The notes: generated from the sequence alone by a model not told the origin. A stretch of 64,000 bases of DNA from Zestomonas carbonaria (GCF_904061905.1 NZ_CAJFCI010000086.1:1-64000), one strand, 5' to 3'; positions 39,035-48,102 are shown, numbered from the stretch's first letter. Translations and numbers: made by a program.

Positions 39035-39061
39035 AAAAGGGACCCCGCAGGGTCCCTTTTT
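39035..39061 (+). terminator. Bidirectional terminator after the 38.2 kb gene
   Basis: AAAAGGGACCC pairs with GGGTCCCTTTT around CGCA, with A and T runs on the flanks; it serves this gene and the converging SDR. Confidence 0.9.
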
Positions 39062-39077
39062 CATGGGCGCGAAGGCT

Positions 39078-39845
39078 TCAGGAAAGGAAGCCGCCGTCCA
39101 CGTTCAGCGCCACGCCGGTGGTGTAGCTGGAGGCGTCGCTGGCCAGGTACAGCACGGCGCCGGCCATTTCGCTCGGGTCGGCCACGCGCTTGAGCGGGAT
39201 GCGCTGCAGGGCGTGGTTGAGGATGGCGTCGTTCTTCACCAGGGCCGAGGCGAACTTGGTGTCGGTGAGGCCCGGCAGCAGGGCGTTGCAGCGGATTCCG
39301 AACTGCGCGCACTCCTTGGCGAACACCTTGGTCATGCTGATCACCGCCGCCTTGGTCACCGAGTAGATGCCCTGGAACTCGCCGGGCGAGACGCCGTTGA
39401 TCGAGGCGACGTTGATGATGCTGCCGCCGCCGTTCTCCTTCATCAGCTTGGCGCCTTCGATGGACATGAAGTAGTAGCCGCGGATGTTGACGTCGACGGT
39501 CTTCTGGAAGGCCGACAGGTCGGTGTCCAGCACATTGCAGAATTGCGGGTTGGTGGCGGCGTTGTTGACCAGGATGTCGAGGCGACCGAACTGCTCGCGG
39601 ATCTGCGCGAACACGCTCTGGATCTGCTCCATCTCGCCGATGTGGCAGGCGATGGCGGTGGCCTTGCCGCCTTCGGCGATGATCGCGTCGGCAACCGCCT
39701 GGCAGCCGTCGATCTTGCGGCTGGAGACGATCACGTGGGCGCCCTGTTGGGCCAGCAGTTTGGCGATGGCTTCGCCGATGCCACGGCTGGCGCCGGAGAC
39801 GAAGGCGATCTTGCCGTCGAGGTCGAACAGATGGGTCTTGGACAT
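39078..39845 (-). CDS. Short-chain dehydrogenase/reductase
   Basis: A 255-residue classical SDR. The cofactor site is VSGASRGIGEAIA near residues 16-28 and NNAAT near 90. The catalytic Ser is in INVASINGVSPGE, with Y-x3-K as YSVTKAA near 160. It ends in the usual GVALNVDGGFLS. The substrate cannot be read from sequence. It lies 23 bp after the phosphotransferase gene and is probably cotranscribed with it; this pair is common near acyl-CoA dehydrogenases and may act on a CoA- or acyl-linked alcohol (inference). Confidence 0.9.
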   Translation of the reverse strand: MSKTHLFDLDGKIAFVSGASRGIGEAIAKLLAQQGAHVIVSSRKIDGCQAVADAIIAEGGKATAIACHIGEMEQIQSVFAQIREQFGRLDILVNNAATNPQFCNVLDTDLSAFQKTVDVNIRGYYFMSIEGAKLMKENGGGSIINVASINGVSPGEFQGIYSVTKAAVISMTKVFAKECAQFGIRCNALLPGLTDTKFASALVKNDAILNHALQRIPLKRVADPSEMAGAVLYLASDASSYTTGVALNVDGGFLS

Positions 39846-39868
39846 GGGGTTCCCCTTGTTATGGGCGA

Positions 39869-40936
39869 TTACAGCCGGGACTTTTCGATGATCTGCAGGC
39901 TGAACTGTTCCAGCGTCTTGTTCCCGTGGATGAACTGGGCGAAACGCTGGTCCTTGGTCTGGCCGTGGTAATAGCGGTAGTAGATCTGCTGCATGATGCC
40001 GGCCAGGCGGAACAGGCCGTAGGTGTAGTAGAAGTCGAAGTTGTCGATCCGGATGCCGGCGCGCTCGGCGTAGTAGTCGACGAACTCACGGCGGGTCAGC
40101 ATGCCCGGCAGGTGGCTGGGTTGGCGGCGCATCATGTGCAGCGGCTGCGGGTCATTGGCCTCGATCCAGTAGGCCAGAGTGTTGCCCAGGTCCATCAGCG
40201 GGTCGCCGATGGTGGTCAGCTCCCAGTCGAGCACGCCGATGATCTTCAGCGGGTCGTTCGGGTCGAGGATCACGTTGTCGAAGCGGTAGTCGTTGTGAAC
40301 GATGCCCGGCTTGTGATGGTCCGCCGGCATCTTGTCTTTCAGCCAGGCCTTGATCTCGTTCCAGTGCGGGGCATCGGGGGTCATGGCCTTTTCATAGCGG
40401 TCGCTCCAGCCGCCGATCTGGCGCTGAACGTAGCCTTCCGGCTTGCCCAGGTCGGCCAGGCCGCAGGCGGTGTAATCGACGTTGTGCAATTCGACCAGGC
40501 GGTCGATGAAGCTCTTGCACAGCGTACGGGTCTGGTCGGCATCCAGGCTGAGATCCGGCGGCAGCTTGTCGCGCAGGATGATGCCCTTGACCCGTTCCAT
40601 GACATAGAACTCGGAGCCGATCACCGACTCGTCGGTGCAGTGCACGTAGGCTTTCGGGCAGTACGGGAAGCCACTGTTGAGCTGGTTGAGGATGCGGAAT
40701 TCGCGGCCCATGTCGTGGGCGGACTTGGCCTTGTGCCCGAACGGAGGGCGGCGCAGGACGAATTCCTGCTCCGGGTATTCCAGCAGGTAGGTCAGGTTCG
40801 AGGCTCCACCCGGGAACTGGCTGATCCGGGGTGTTCCGCCGAGGCCGGGGATGTGCTGCTTGAGATAGGCGTCGATCACCGCTGCGTCGAGCTCTTCGCC
40901 CTCGCGGATGCGGGTGGACTGGTCAGTAAGCGCCAT
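39869..40936 (-). CDS. Phosphotransferase family protein (ACAD10/11 kinase-like)
   Basis: A 355-residue APH-type kinase fold. Visible are the glycine/lysine lobe (GGASNLTYLLEY...FVLRRPP), the catalytic loop as GIVHNDYRFDNVILD, and the magnesium site as GVLDWELTTIGDPLMDLG. This subgroup is closest to the N-terminal kinase domain of eukaryotic ACAD10/11, which phosphorylates 4-hydroxyacyl-CoAs, so a role in hydroxy-acid breakdown is more likely than antibiotic resistance. It is followed by the SDR in an operon. Confidence 0.85.
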   Translation of the reverse strand: MALTDQSTRIREGEELDAAVIDAYLKQHIPGLGGTPRISQFPGGASNLTYLLEYPEQEFVLRRPPFGHKAKSAHDMGREFRILNQLNSGFPYCPKAYVHCTDESVIGSEFYVMERVKGIILRDKLPPDLSLDADQTRTLCKSFIDRLVELHNVDYTACGLADLGKPEGYVQRQIGGWSDRYEKAMTPDAPHWNEIKAWLKDKMPADHHKPGIVHNDYRFDNVILDPNDPLKIIGVLDWELTTIGDPLMDLGNTLAYWIEANDPQPLHMMRRQPSHLPGMLTRREFVDYYAERAGIRIDNFDFYYTYGLFRLAGIMQQIYYRYYHGQTKDQRFAQFIHGNKTLEQFSLQIIEKSRL

Positions 40937-41076
40937 GCTTATCCCTTTTGATTATGATGAGGGGCTTAGATCATTGGCTAATCTAATTCCGCTACCTAGG
41001 CCTCACAAGCCGCACGTGCTCTTATTGGCGAGCGTGTTGCCGCTTGATCAACCTGCCTGATCGCTCTTTGCGGGCG

Positions 41077-41108
41077 AAAAAAAACCGGAGTCGAGCGACT
41101 CCGGTTTT
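41077..41108 (-). terminator. Terminator after the SCP2 gene
   Basis: AAAACCGGAGTCG and CGACTCCGGTTTT pair with a 2-nt spacer. On the minus strand the hairpin is followed by a run of eight T. Confidence 0.9.
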
Positions 41109-41133
41109 CGGTGTTTCATGCCGCCTGGAAAGC

Positions 41134-41448
41134 TTAGACGGGGAACAGTTCGCCCAGCTTCATGGCCAGCATCATGTCGCCTTCGGCGCGCAGCTTGCCG
41201 GCCATGAAAGCCTGCATGCCGTCGGTTTCGCCGCTGGTGATGCCCTTCAGGGTCTCACTGTCCATGATCAGGGTGACGTTCGGGTTGGCGGCGTCGCCTT
41301 GTTGCACGTCGCAGGTGCCATCCTTGACGACCAGGTAGTGGTTTTCGCCGTCTTCGATGTTGAACTGGAAGACCAGGTCCAGACCGGCGGCGGCGCTGGC
41401 GTTGAACTTGGACTGCATGGTTTTGACGATGTCAGCAACGGTGGTCAT
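41134..41448 (-). CDS. SCP2 sterol-carrier-type lipid-binding protein
   Basis: A 104-residue single SCP2 domain with no signal peptide. It shows LVFQFNIEDGENHYLVVKDGTCDV, the NPNVTLIMDSETLKGITSGE stretch and the C-terminal KLGELFPV. Such proteins bind acyl-CoA or other lipids through a hydrophobic tunnel. It lies among acyl/CoA-related genes and has its own terminator, so it is probably a single-gene unit or follows the histidine phosphatase upstream. Confidence 0.92.
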   Translation of the reverse strand: MTTVADIVKTMQSKFNASAAAGLDLVFQFNIEDGENHYLVVKDGTCDVQQGDAANPNVTLIMDSETLKGITSGETDGMQAFMAGKLRAEGDMMLAMKLGELFPV

Positions 41449-41504
41449 GGTTTTATCCTTTGTAGTTTTGGGGTTCCAGCGGCCTTGGGGGCCAGGGGGT
41501 GGGC

Positions 41505-42212
41505 TCAGCGGTAGGTGATGAGCTCCGGGGCCTTCAACAACTCCAAGTGCGCGTAGCTGTTGAAAGAAGCCAGGGTCACGTCGCTGCCGCGGAACTTCAG
41601 GCGGTTGAGCGAGGTGTTGACGATTTGCCAGTTCAGCTCGAAGGCCTGGTTCACCGGCACGCCGGTGATCAGGTGGAGCAGGGCGGTGATGGTGCCGCCG
41701 GAGGTGAACACGGCGATGTTCTGCCGGTTGTCGGCCTGGGTGAGGATGCGTTCGAGGCCGTCGCGGACGGTGTCGACGAAGCTCTGCCAGCTCGTCAGGT
41801 TGTCGTCGTGCTCGCCGGCGGTCCAGCGGCCGATGAGCAGGGCGAACAGGCGCTGGAACTCGGCGCGGTTCTGCGCGCCGTTGCGCAGCACGTCGAGGGC
41901 GCCGGGTTCTTCGGCCAGCAGCCCGGGGAGCAGGGCATGGATCACCGCGTCGGCGTCGAATTCGTTGAATGCCGGGTCGGTCTCGACTTCCGGGGCCGGC
42001 AGGCCGGCGGCGCCGAACTGGGCCAGGGCGGACTGCGCCGTGTGCCGCTGGCGGCGCAGGTCGCCGCTCAGGCAGCGGTCGAAGCTGACGCCGAGCTGGG
42101 CGAGGTGCTTGCCCAGTATTTCGGCCTGGCGAATTCCGGTGGCCGAGAGGACATCGTAGTCATCGGCACCGAACGAGGCTTGACCGTGTCGAATCAGGTA
42201 GATGCTGCCCAC
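41505..42212 (-). CDS. Histidine phosphatase family protein
   Basis: A 235-residue branch-1 histidine phosphatase/phosphoglycerate-mutase-like protein. The RHG motif is LIRHGQASF near residues 6-14, and the second catalytic His lies in IAVFTSGGTITALLHLITG. The start is taken as GTG at 42212 (GSIYLIRHG immediately follows), with AAGGA about 9 nt upstream; a nearby ATG at 42223 is out of frame. The open frame continuing to 42524 is not supported. The substrate is unknown. Confidence 0.87.
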   Translation of the reverse strand: MGSIYLIRHGQASFGADDYDVLSATGIRQAEILGKHLAQLGVSFDRCLSGDLRRQRHTAQSALAQFGAAGLPAPEVETDPAFNEFDADAVIHALLPGLLAEEPGALDVLRNGAQNRAEFQRLFALLIGRWTAGEHDDNLTSWQSFVDTVRDGLERILTQADNRQNIAVFTSGGTITALLHLITGVPVNQAFELNWQIVNTSLNRLKFRGSDVTLASFNSYAHLELLKAPELITYR

Positions 42213-42433
42213 GTCCGGCTCATCCTTAGAAGGTGAAAGTTTCGCGAGGGTATGAGGATAGATAGGGACTGTCAACGAAAAAACATACGCTTGTTTGAAT
42301 CGGCGCAAGCCTTTCATATGAGGCGCTCGCGCCCGGACGCAGCCTTGCCCGGCGCTGGTCGCGAGCCAGGCACGTGGGTATGCTTGGGCGTCGCGAGGGC
42401 GCCGGCGAGCGGCGTCGACAGAAGGGGAAAAGC

Positions 42434-43453
42434 GTGGAGTTTCTAGCCGACTATGCGGGCTTCCTGGCCAAGACAGTGACTGTGGTCGTGGCCGCCCTGG
42501 TGATCCTGGCGGCCGTCGCCGCACTGCGCAGCAAGGGGCGCGGCAAGGGCAGCGGGCACCTGGAGGTGCACAAGCTCAATGAGTTCTACAAAGGATTGCA
42601 CCATCGCCTGGAACAGGCGGTGCTGGACAAGGCGCGCCTGAAGCTGGCGCACAAGAACGAAGCCAGGCTCGCCAAGGCGGCGAAGAAGGCCGGCGAGCAC
42701 AAGCCACGGGTGTTCGTGCTGGATTTCGATGGCGACATCAAGGCGTCGGCCACCGATCACCTGCGCCACGAGATTACTGCCGTGCTGAGCATGGCGACGC
42801 CCAAGGACGAGGTGGTGTTGCGCCTGGAAAGCGGCGGCGGCATGGTCCACAGCTACGGCCTGGCCGCTTCCCAACTGGCGCGCATCCGCCAGGCCGGCGT
42901 GCCGCTGACCGTGTGCATCGACAAGATCGCCGCCAGCGGCGGCTACATGATGGCGTGCATCGGCGACAAGGTGATTTCCGCGCCTTTCGCCATCCTCGGT
43001 TCGATCGGCGTGGTGGCGCAGTTGCCCAACGTCCACCGGTTGCTGAAGAAGCACGCGGTGGATTTCGAGGTGCTCACCGCCGGCGAGTACAAGCGCACGC
43101 TGACGGTGTTCGGCGAGAACACCGACAAGGGGCGGGAGAAGTTCCAGGAAGACCTGGAAACCACTCACCGGCTGTTCAAGAATTTCGTCGCCCACTATCG
43201 GCCGCAGTTGTCGATCGACGAGATCGCCACCGGCGAGGTCTGGCTCGGCCAGGCAGCCCTCGGCAAGCAGTTGGTGGACGAACTCAAGACCAGCGACGAG
43301 TACCTGGCCGAGAAGGCCAGGACGGCGGAGCTGTTCCAGTTGCATTACGTACAGAAGAAGTCCCTGCAGGAACGCGTTGGCCTGGCCGCCAGCCTGGCGG
43401 TCGACCGTTTGTTGCTGAACTGGGTGAGCCGGCTCAACCAGCGGTTCTGGTAA
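42434..43453 (+). CDS. sohB: SohB-type inner-membrane serine protease (S49)
   Basis: A 339-residue S49 peptidase. An N-terminal membrane helix (TVTVVVAALVILAAVAAL, about 14-31) precedes a SohB-specific N-terminal segment and the signal-peptide-peptidase fold. The nucleophile Ser is in KIAASGGYMMAC and the Lys base in AGEYKRTLTVFGENT, as in SohB/SppA. It starts with GTG behind AGGGGAAAAGC. It is thought to act on periplasmic or membrane peptides; the cellular substrate is not known. Confidence 0.9.
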   Translation: MEFLADYAGFLAKTVTVVVAALVILAAVAALRSKGRGKGSGHLEVHKLNEFYKGLHHRLEQAVLDKARLKLAHKNEARLAKAAKKAGEHKPRVFVLDFDGDIKASATDHLRHEITAVLSMATPKDEVVLRLESGGGMVHSYGLAASQLARIRQAGVPLTVCIDKIAASGGYMMACIGDKVISAPFAILGSIGVVAQLPNVHRLLKKHAVDFEVLTAGEYKRTLTVFGENTDKGREKFQEDLETTHRLFKNFVAHYRPQLSIDEIATGEVWLGQAALGKQLVDELKTSDEYLAEKARTAELFQLHYVQKKSLQERVGLAASLAVDRLLLNWVSRLNQRFW

Positions 43454-43471
43454 ATCATTCGAGGAGGCTAG

Positions 43472-44464
43472 ATGAGCAAGTTCAAGGCCCTGTTGGCCAG
43501 TCAGGACGAGTCCGGAACATTCATTCGCCAGGTGGTCGAGCGAGACGCTGCCGAGCTGCCGGCCGGTGAGTTGCTGATCCGTGTGCGCTACTCCTCGTTG
43601 AACTTCAAGGACGCGCTGTCCGCCAGCGGCAACCGTGGCGTCACTAGGAACTATCCGCACACGCCGGGCATCGACGCCGCCGGCGTGGTCGCCGAGTCCT
43701 CGGTGGCGGAGTTCGCGCCGGGCGACGAGGTGATCGTCACCGGCTACGACCTGGGGATGAACACCTCCGGCGGTTTCGGCCAGTACATCCGCATACCGGC
43801 CGCCTGGGCGATCAAGCGCCCGGAAGGGCTGGGCCTGCGCGATTCCATGCTGCTCGGCACCGCGGGCCTGACCGCCGCACTGTGCGTCGACAAGCTGGAA
43901 CAGGCCGGGCTCGACGCGGCGGCCGGTCCGGTACTGGTTACCGGCGCCACCGGTGGCGTGGGCAGCGTCGCGGTGGCCCTGTTGTCGCGCCTCGGCTATC
44001 AGGTCGCGGCGGCCACCGGCAAGGCCGACCAGGCGGACTTCCTGCGCAGGCTGGGCGCCAGCCAGATCGTCGAGCGAGCGACCCTGGAGGAGGGCGTCGA
44101 GCGTCCGTTGCTCAAGGAGCAATGGGCCGGCGCGGTGGATACGGTCGGCGGCGACATCCTGTTCAACGTGGTCAAGTCGCTGCGCTACGGCGCCAGCGTC
44201 GCCTGCTGCGGTCTGACCGCCGGCACGGGTTTCCAGGCCAGCGTGCTGCCCTTCATCCTGCGCGGCGTGAATCTGCTCGGCGTCGACTCGGTGGAGTTGC
44301 CGCTGGTGGTCAAGGCGTCTATGTGGGATCGCCTGTCGCTGCAGTGGAAGCTCGACAACCTGGAATCCCTGGCGCGCGAAGTCGGCCTGGACGAACTGCC
44401 CGGGGAGATCGACAAGATACTCGCCGGCCAGCAGGTCGGGCGGGTGCTGGTACGGCTGGACTGA
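43472..44464 (+). CDS. Medium-chain reductase, YhdH/AcuI quinone-oxidoreductase type
   Basis: A 330-residue zinc-free MDR. The N-terminal part has SLNFKDALSASGNRGVTR and PGIDAAGVV. The Rossmann site is LVTGATGGVGSVAVALLSRLGYQVAAATG near 155-180. The family includes acrylyl-CoA reductase AcuI, which uses NADPH; that activity is plausible but not shown by the sequence. It starts 18 bp after sohB behind GGAGG, so both are likely in one operon. Confidence 0.9.
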   Translation: MSKFKALLASQDESGTFIRQVVERDAAELPAGELLIRVRYSSLNFKDALSASGNRGVTRNYPHTPGIDAAGVVAESSVAEFAPGDEVIVTGYDLGMNTSGGFGQYIRIPAAWAIKRPEGLGLRDSMLLGTAGLTAALCVDKLEQAGLDAAAGPVLVTGATGGVGSVAVALLSRLGYQVAAATGKADQADFLRRLGASQIVERATLEEGVERPLLKEQWAGAVDTVGGDILFNVVKSLRYGASVACCGLTAGTGFQASVLPFILRGVNLLGVDSVELPLVVKASMWDRLSLQWKLDNLESLAREVGLDELPGEIDKILAGQQVGRVLVRLD

Positions 44465-44468
44465 GTCG

Positions 44469-44509
44469 CTCACCCTGGCCCTCTCCCCTTGGAAGATGGG
44501 CAGGGTGAG
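44469..44509. repeat. CTCACCCTG...CAGGGTGAG palindrome
   Basis: Perfect 9-bp arms (44469-44477 and 44501-44509) with CCCTCTCCCC between. This is a dispersed repeat type in pseudomonads and may end transcription between the converging reductase and DUF4442 genes. Confidence 0.6.
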
Positions 44510-44519
44510 GGACGGATGC

Positions 44520-44957
44520 TCACGCCTCGCTGACGTACATGGTGATTTCCGCGCGGAACACCGGCTTGTCATCGACGTAGGCCCGCACCGGGACCTTGAT
44601 GTCGCCCACGACGTTCCAGTCCACTTCGCCACCATCCGCCACGGCGCGCACGTCGCCGGAGGCCTTGGCCAGGTACTCCACCGTCATGCCGCGTGGAATC
44701 CAGCGGCGGCCGGTGGGAATGGACACGTCGGTCATGGTGCCCGCCACCAGTTCCGCGGCGTTGCACAGGGCGATGGCATGCACGGTGCCGATATGGTTGA
44801 GCACCTCGCGGCGCTTGGGAAAGGTGACTTCGGCGTAGCCGGGGCGCAGCTCGACGAACTTCGGCGCGATGCTGGCGAAGTAGGGCGCGACCTGGCCGAT
44901 CAGGGCGCTGAACTGCTCCGGGCCGGCTTGCTGGTACATCTGCATCATCTGACTCAT
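44520..44957 (-). CDS. DUF4442 hot-dog-fold thioesterase-like protein
   Basis: A 145-residue protein of the DUF4442/PaaI-like hot-dog group: APKFVELRPGYAEVTFPKRREVLNHIGTVHAIALCNAAELVAG is the core helix and strand region. These usually hydrolyse or bind acyl-CoA thioesters, but the substrate is unknown. The start MSQMMQMYQQ at 44957 is favoured because GGAG lies six bases before it; the alternative ATG at 44969 overlaps that site. It diverges from a TetR regulator with shared operator-like repeats in between. Confidence 0.85.
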   Translation of the reverse strand: MSQMMQMYQQAGPEQFSALIGQVAPYFASIAPKFVELRPGYAEVTFPKRREVLNHIGTVHAIALCNAAELVAGTMTDVSIPTGRRWIPRGMTVEYLAKASGDVRAVADGGEVDWNVVGDIKVPVRAYVDDKPVFRAEITMYVSEA

Positions 44958-45014
44958 GAAGAACTCCAATGGCTTCGGGATTGAAGATGAGCGCGCGCCT
45001 GGGCAGTATACGAA

Positions 45015-45048
45015 GACTAGAAATTAATTCTAGAAAAATATTCTAGAA
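45015..45048. promoter_or_regulatory. Three evenly spaced TTCTAGAA-type operator candidates
   Basis: TTCTAGAA occurs perfectly at 45028-45035 and 45041-45048, and as GACTAGAA at 45015-45022; the centres are 13 bp apart. They lie between the divergent DUF4442 and TetR genes, just before the TetR start. Palindromes at this position fit autorepression and control of the partner. Confidence 0.6.
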
Positions 45049-45064
45049 ATTCACAAGGAACTCC

Positions 45065-45646
45065 ATGGGCCGTCCTTCCCGCAAGCATGAAATCCTCCAG
45101 GCCGCTCTGGCCTGCTTCACCGAGCATGGCGTGGATGCCACCACCATCGAGATGATCCGCGACCGCTCCGGGGCCAGCATCGGTAGCCTGTATCACCATT
45201 TCGGCAACAAGGAGCGCATCATCGGCGCGCTCTACCTCGCGGGTGTCGGTGAGTACGCCGGGATGCTGGACGAGGGTTTCCGGACGGCGGACAGCGCCGA
45301 GGCGTGCGTGAAGCTGCTGGTGACCAGCTACATCGATTGGGTTGCGGCCAATCCCGACTGGGCGCGTTTCGTCCTGCACAGTCGCGGGCGGGTGGAGGCG
45401 GGAGAGCTGGGCGATCAGTTGCGCGAGGCGAACCGACTGCACTATGGGCGAATCCTCCAGGCGCTGGCCGGTTACCGCGAGCAGGGGCTGCTCAGGCCGC
45501 TGCCGGAGGATTGTTTCGCCTCGATCGTGATCGGGCCGTCGCAGGATTTCGCCCGCAACTGGCTGGCGGGGCGTACGCAGAGCGATCTGCGAGAGTGTCG
45601 CGAGCTGTTCGCGCAGGTGGCTTGGGAAAGCGTCAGAGCGGGGTAG
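45065..45646 (+). CDS. TetR family transcriptional regulator
   Basis: A 193-residue regulator. The N-terminal HTH is ILQAALACFTEHGVDATTIEMIRDRSGASIGSLYHHFGNKERI, residues 10-52, a textbook TetR_N. The C-terminal ligand domain (about 75-190) is of unclear specificity. It starts behind AAGGAA and directly after the palindromic repeats at 45015-45048. The likely targets are itself and the divergent DUF4442 gene, which suggests an acyl-type ligand (inference). Confidence 0.92.
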   Translation: MGRPSRKHEILQAALACFTEHGVDATTIEMIRDRSGASIGSLYHHFGNKERIIGALYLAGVGEYAGMLDEGFRTADSAEACVKLLVTSYIDWVAANPDWARFVLHSRGRVEAGELGDQLREANRLHYGRILQALAGYREQGLLRPLPEDCFASIVIGPSQDFARNWLAGRTQSDLRECRELFAQVAWESVRAG

Positions 45647-45676
45647 ATGCGAACCATGGAAAAGGCACCTTGCAGC

Positions 45677-45716
45677 AGAACGCCGCGCCTCCGATGAGGG
45701 AGCGCGGCGTTCTTGT
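45677..45716. terminator. Bidirectional terminator between tetR and DUF934 gene
   Basis: AGAACGCCGCGC pairs perfectly with GCGCGGCGTTCT around a 13-nt loop, followed by TGT. It can serve both converging genes. Confidence 0.75.
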
Positions 45717-45733
45717 GTGCCTGTGCCTGCCGG

Positions 45734-46231
45734 TCAGGCGCGGCGGCGGAACAGCGGCAGCGGCTGGTCGACGGCGGCCTGGTAGACCTCGGAGAAGTCC
45801 TCGAAGGCCTTGAGCGCGTCGTACGGGTCCTTGTCCTCGCGCAGGGCGTAGGCGTCGAAGCCGCAGCGGCGCATGGCGAACAACTGGTCGCGCAGCACGT
45901 CGCCGATGGCGCGTACTTCTCCCTTGTAGCCGTAGCGCTGGCGGAGCAGGGCGGCGGTAGAGTAGTGGCGGCCGTCGGTGAAGGCCGGGAAGTTCAGGGC
46001 GATGACCTGGAAGTGCTCCAGCTCATCGGCGATCTCCTCGATCTCCTCGTCGGCGTCCAGCCATACGCCCAGGCCGCCGTCGCGGGCTTTCAGGGCGTGG
46101 CTGTGTTCGCGCCACAGGGCCAGCGGCACGATGACGTCGTCACTGTTGCTCAGTCCGTCGAGGGTCGCGTCCTTCGGCAGCAGGTGCCAGGTTTCGTCGA
46201 TCACCTGGCCATTCTTAATGATTCGCTGCAT
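45734..46231 (-). CDS. DUF934 protein, sulfite-reductase partner
   Basis: A 165-residue cytoplasmic protein of the DUF934 family, found almost always next to CysI in pseudomonads and often called an oxidoreductase partner of sulfite reductase. It shows GVWLDADEEIEEI, FQVIALNFPAFTDGRHYSTAALLRQRYG and GDVLRDQLFAMRRCGFDAY. No cofactor motif is seen. It overlaps the 3' end of cysI by 17 bp, so coupling is tight. Confidence 0.92.
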   Translation of the reverse strand: MQRIIKNGQVIDETWHLLPKDATLDGLSNSDDVIVPLALWREHSHALKARDGGLGVWLDADEEIEEIADELEHFQVIALNFPAFTDGRHYSTAALLRQRYGYKGEVRAIGDVLRDQLFAMRRCGFDAYALREDKDPYDALKAFEDFSEVYQAAVDQPLPLFRRRA

Positions 46232-47873
46232 ATACGCGCTCCTTGAACGGGTCGATGCCGATGCGGCGGAAGGTGTCGAGGAACTGCTCGTCCTCGGTGC
46301 GCTGTTCGACGTAGACGCGGATGATCTTGTCGATCACGTCGGCCATTTCCTCCTGGGCGAAGGATGGGCCGAGGATCTGCGCCAGGCTGGCCTCGCGGCC
46401 GGAGTTGCCGCCGAGGGACACCTGGTAGAACTCCTGGCCCTTCTTGTCCACGCCGAGGATGCCGATGTGGCCGACGTGGTGGTGGCCGCAGGCGTTCATG
46501 CAGCCGGAGATGTTCAGCTCGAGCTCGCCGATGTCGAACAGGTAGTCAAGGTCGTCGAAGCGGCGCTGGATGGCTTCCGCCACCGGGATCGACTTGGCGT
46601 TGGCCAGCGAGCAGAAATCGCCGCCCGGGCAGCAGATGATGTCGGTGAGCAGGCCGACGTTGGGGGTGGCGAAGCCCAGCTCGCGCAGTTCGCCCCAGAG
46701 GGTGAACAGTTCGCTCTGCTCGACGTCGGCGAGGATGATGTTCTGGTTATGGCTGTTGCGCACTTCGCCGAAGCTGTAGCGGTCGGCCAGGTCGGCGATG
46801 GCGTCCAGTTGCTTGTCGGTGACATCGCCCGGCGCCACGCCGGTGGGCTTCAGCGACAGGGTCACGGCGACGTAGCCGGGCTTCTTGTGGGCGAAGGTGT
46901 TGCGCTGACGCCAGCGGGCGAAGCCCGGGTGCTCGGCGTCGAGGGCCGCGAGGGCGGTGTCCTGGTCTTCCAGGGCCTTGTAGACCGGGTCGACGAAGTG
47001 CTGGGCGACGCGCTGGACTTCGGCCTCGGTCAGGGTGGTCGGGCCGTCCTTCAGGTGGGCCCACTCCGCATTGACCTTCTCGGCGAAGACTTCCGGGGTC
47101 AACGCCTTGACGAGGATCTTGATGCGCGCCTTGTACTTGTTGTCGCGACGGCCATAGCGGTTGTACACGCGGAGGATGGCGTCGAGGTAGCTGATCAGGT
47201 GCTGCCAGGGCAGGAATTCGTTGATGAAGCTGCCGACGATCGGGGTACGGCCCAGGCCGCCACCGACAGCGACGCGGAAGCCCAGCTCGCCGGCGGCGTT
47301 CTTCACCGCTTCCAGGCCGATGTCATGCACCTCGATGGCCGCGCGGTCGCCCGCTGCGCCGTTGACGGCGATCTTGAACTTGCGCGGCAGATGGGTGAAT
47401 TCCGGGTGGAAGGTCGACCACTGGCGGATGATCTCGCACCAGGGACGTGGGTCGACGATCTCGTCGCGGGCCACGCCGGCGAACTGGTCGGTGGTGGTGT
47501 TGCGGATGCAGTTGCCGCTGGTCTGGATGGCGTGCATCTGTACAGTGGCCAGTTCGGCGAGGATTTCCGGCACGTCTTCCAGTTCCGGCCAGTTGAACTG
47601 CACGTTCTGCCGGGTGCTGATGTGGGCGTAGCCCTTGTCGTAGTCGCGAGCGATCTGGGCCAGCTTGCGGACCTGGGTGGAGTTCAGCAGGCCGTAGGGA
47701 ACGGCGATCCGCAGCATCGGCGCGTAGCGCTGGATATAGAGGCCGTTCTGCAGGCGCAGCGGGCGGAACTCTTCGCCGCTCAGCTCGCCAGACAGATAGC
47801 GGCGGGTCTGATCGCGGAACTGCTTGACGCGGTCCTCGACGATCCGTTGATCGTACTCGTCGTATACGTACAT
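46215..47873 (-). CDS. cysI: Sulfite reductase hemoprotein (siroheme/[4Fe-4S])
   Basis: A 552-residue nitrite/sulfite reductase that makes sulfide in assimilatory sulfate reduction. The cluster cysteines are in the two conserved motifs CCPGGDFC and GCMNAC (C-x5-C and C-x3-C). Two ferredoxin-like halves and the siroheme-binding Arg/Lys stretches are present (TRQNVQFNW). The electron donor is ferredoxin-like or another protein, since no CysJ lies nearby. The gene is followed by the DUF934 partner with a 17-bp overlap. Confidence 0.95.
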   Translation of the reverse strand: MYVYDEYDQRIVEDRVKQFRDQTRRYLSGELSGEEFRPLRLQNGLYIQRYAPMLRIAVPYGLLNSTQVRKLAQIARDYDKGYAHISTRQNVQFNWPELEDVPEILAELATVQMHAIQTSGNCIRNTTTDQFAGVARDEIVDPRPWCEIIRQWSTFHPEFTHLPRKFKIAVNGAAGDRAAIEVHDIGLEAVKNAAGELGFRVAVGGGLGRTPIVGSFINEFLPWQHLISYLDAILRVYNRYGRRDNKYKARIKILVKALTPEVFAEKVNAEWAHLKDGPTTLTEAEVQRVAQHFVDPVYKALEDQDTALAALDAEHPGFARWRQRNTFAHKKPGYVAVTLSLKPTGVAPGDVTDKQLDAIADLADRYSFGEVRNSHNQNIILADVEQSELFTLWGELRELGFATPNVGLLTDIICCPGGDFCSLANAKSIPVAEAIQRRFDDLDYLFDIGELELNISGCMNACGHHHVGHIGILGVDKKGQEFYQVSLGGNSGREASLAQILGPSFAQEEMADVIDKIIRVYVEQRTEDEQFLDTFRRIGIDPFKERVYAANH

Positions 47874-48102
47874 ATATTCCTGTTCTCAGGCTACTTGCTG
47901 CTGAAATACGCGCACGGCCGCGCACTCCTGGCGGAGCCGGGCAAGATACCAGTTCGGGAATATGCGCAAAAGTGAAGTTTTAGCATATGAATCAAACTCA
48001 TGGTGATAAGCACGCGCGGCGCCGTTTCCATGCTTGAGCAGGGCTCCGGGCTGGTCTTAACTGCAAGGGCAAGCCACCGATAATCACAATAAGGGGGAAG
48101 CC

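Noticed and set aside
39869..40936. Aminoglycoside phosphotransferase (resistance gene)
   Set aside because: The APH fold is present but the sequence is of the ACAD10/11-like group in an acyl-metabolism context, so a resistance label would mislead.
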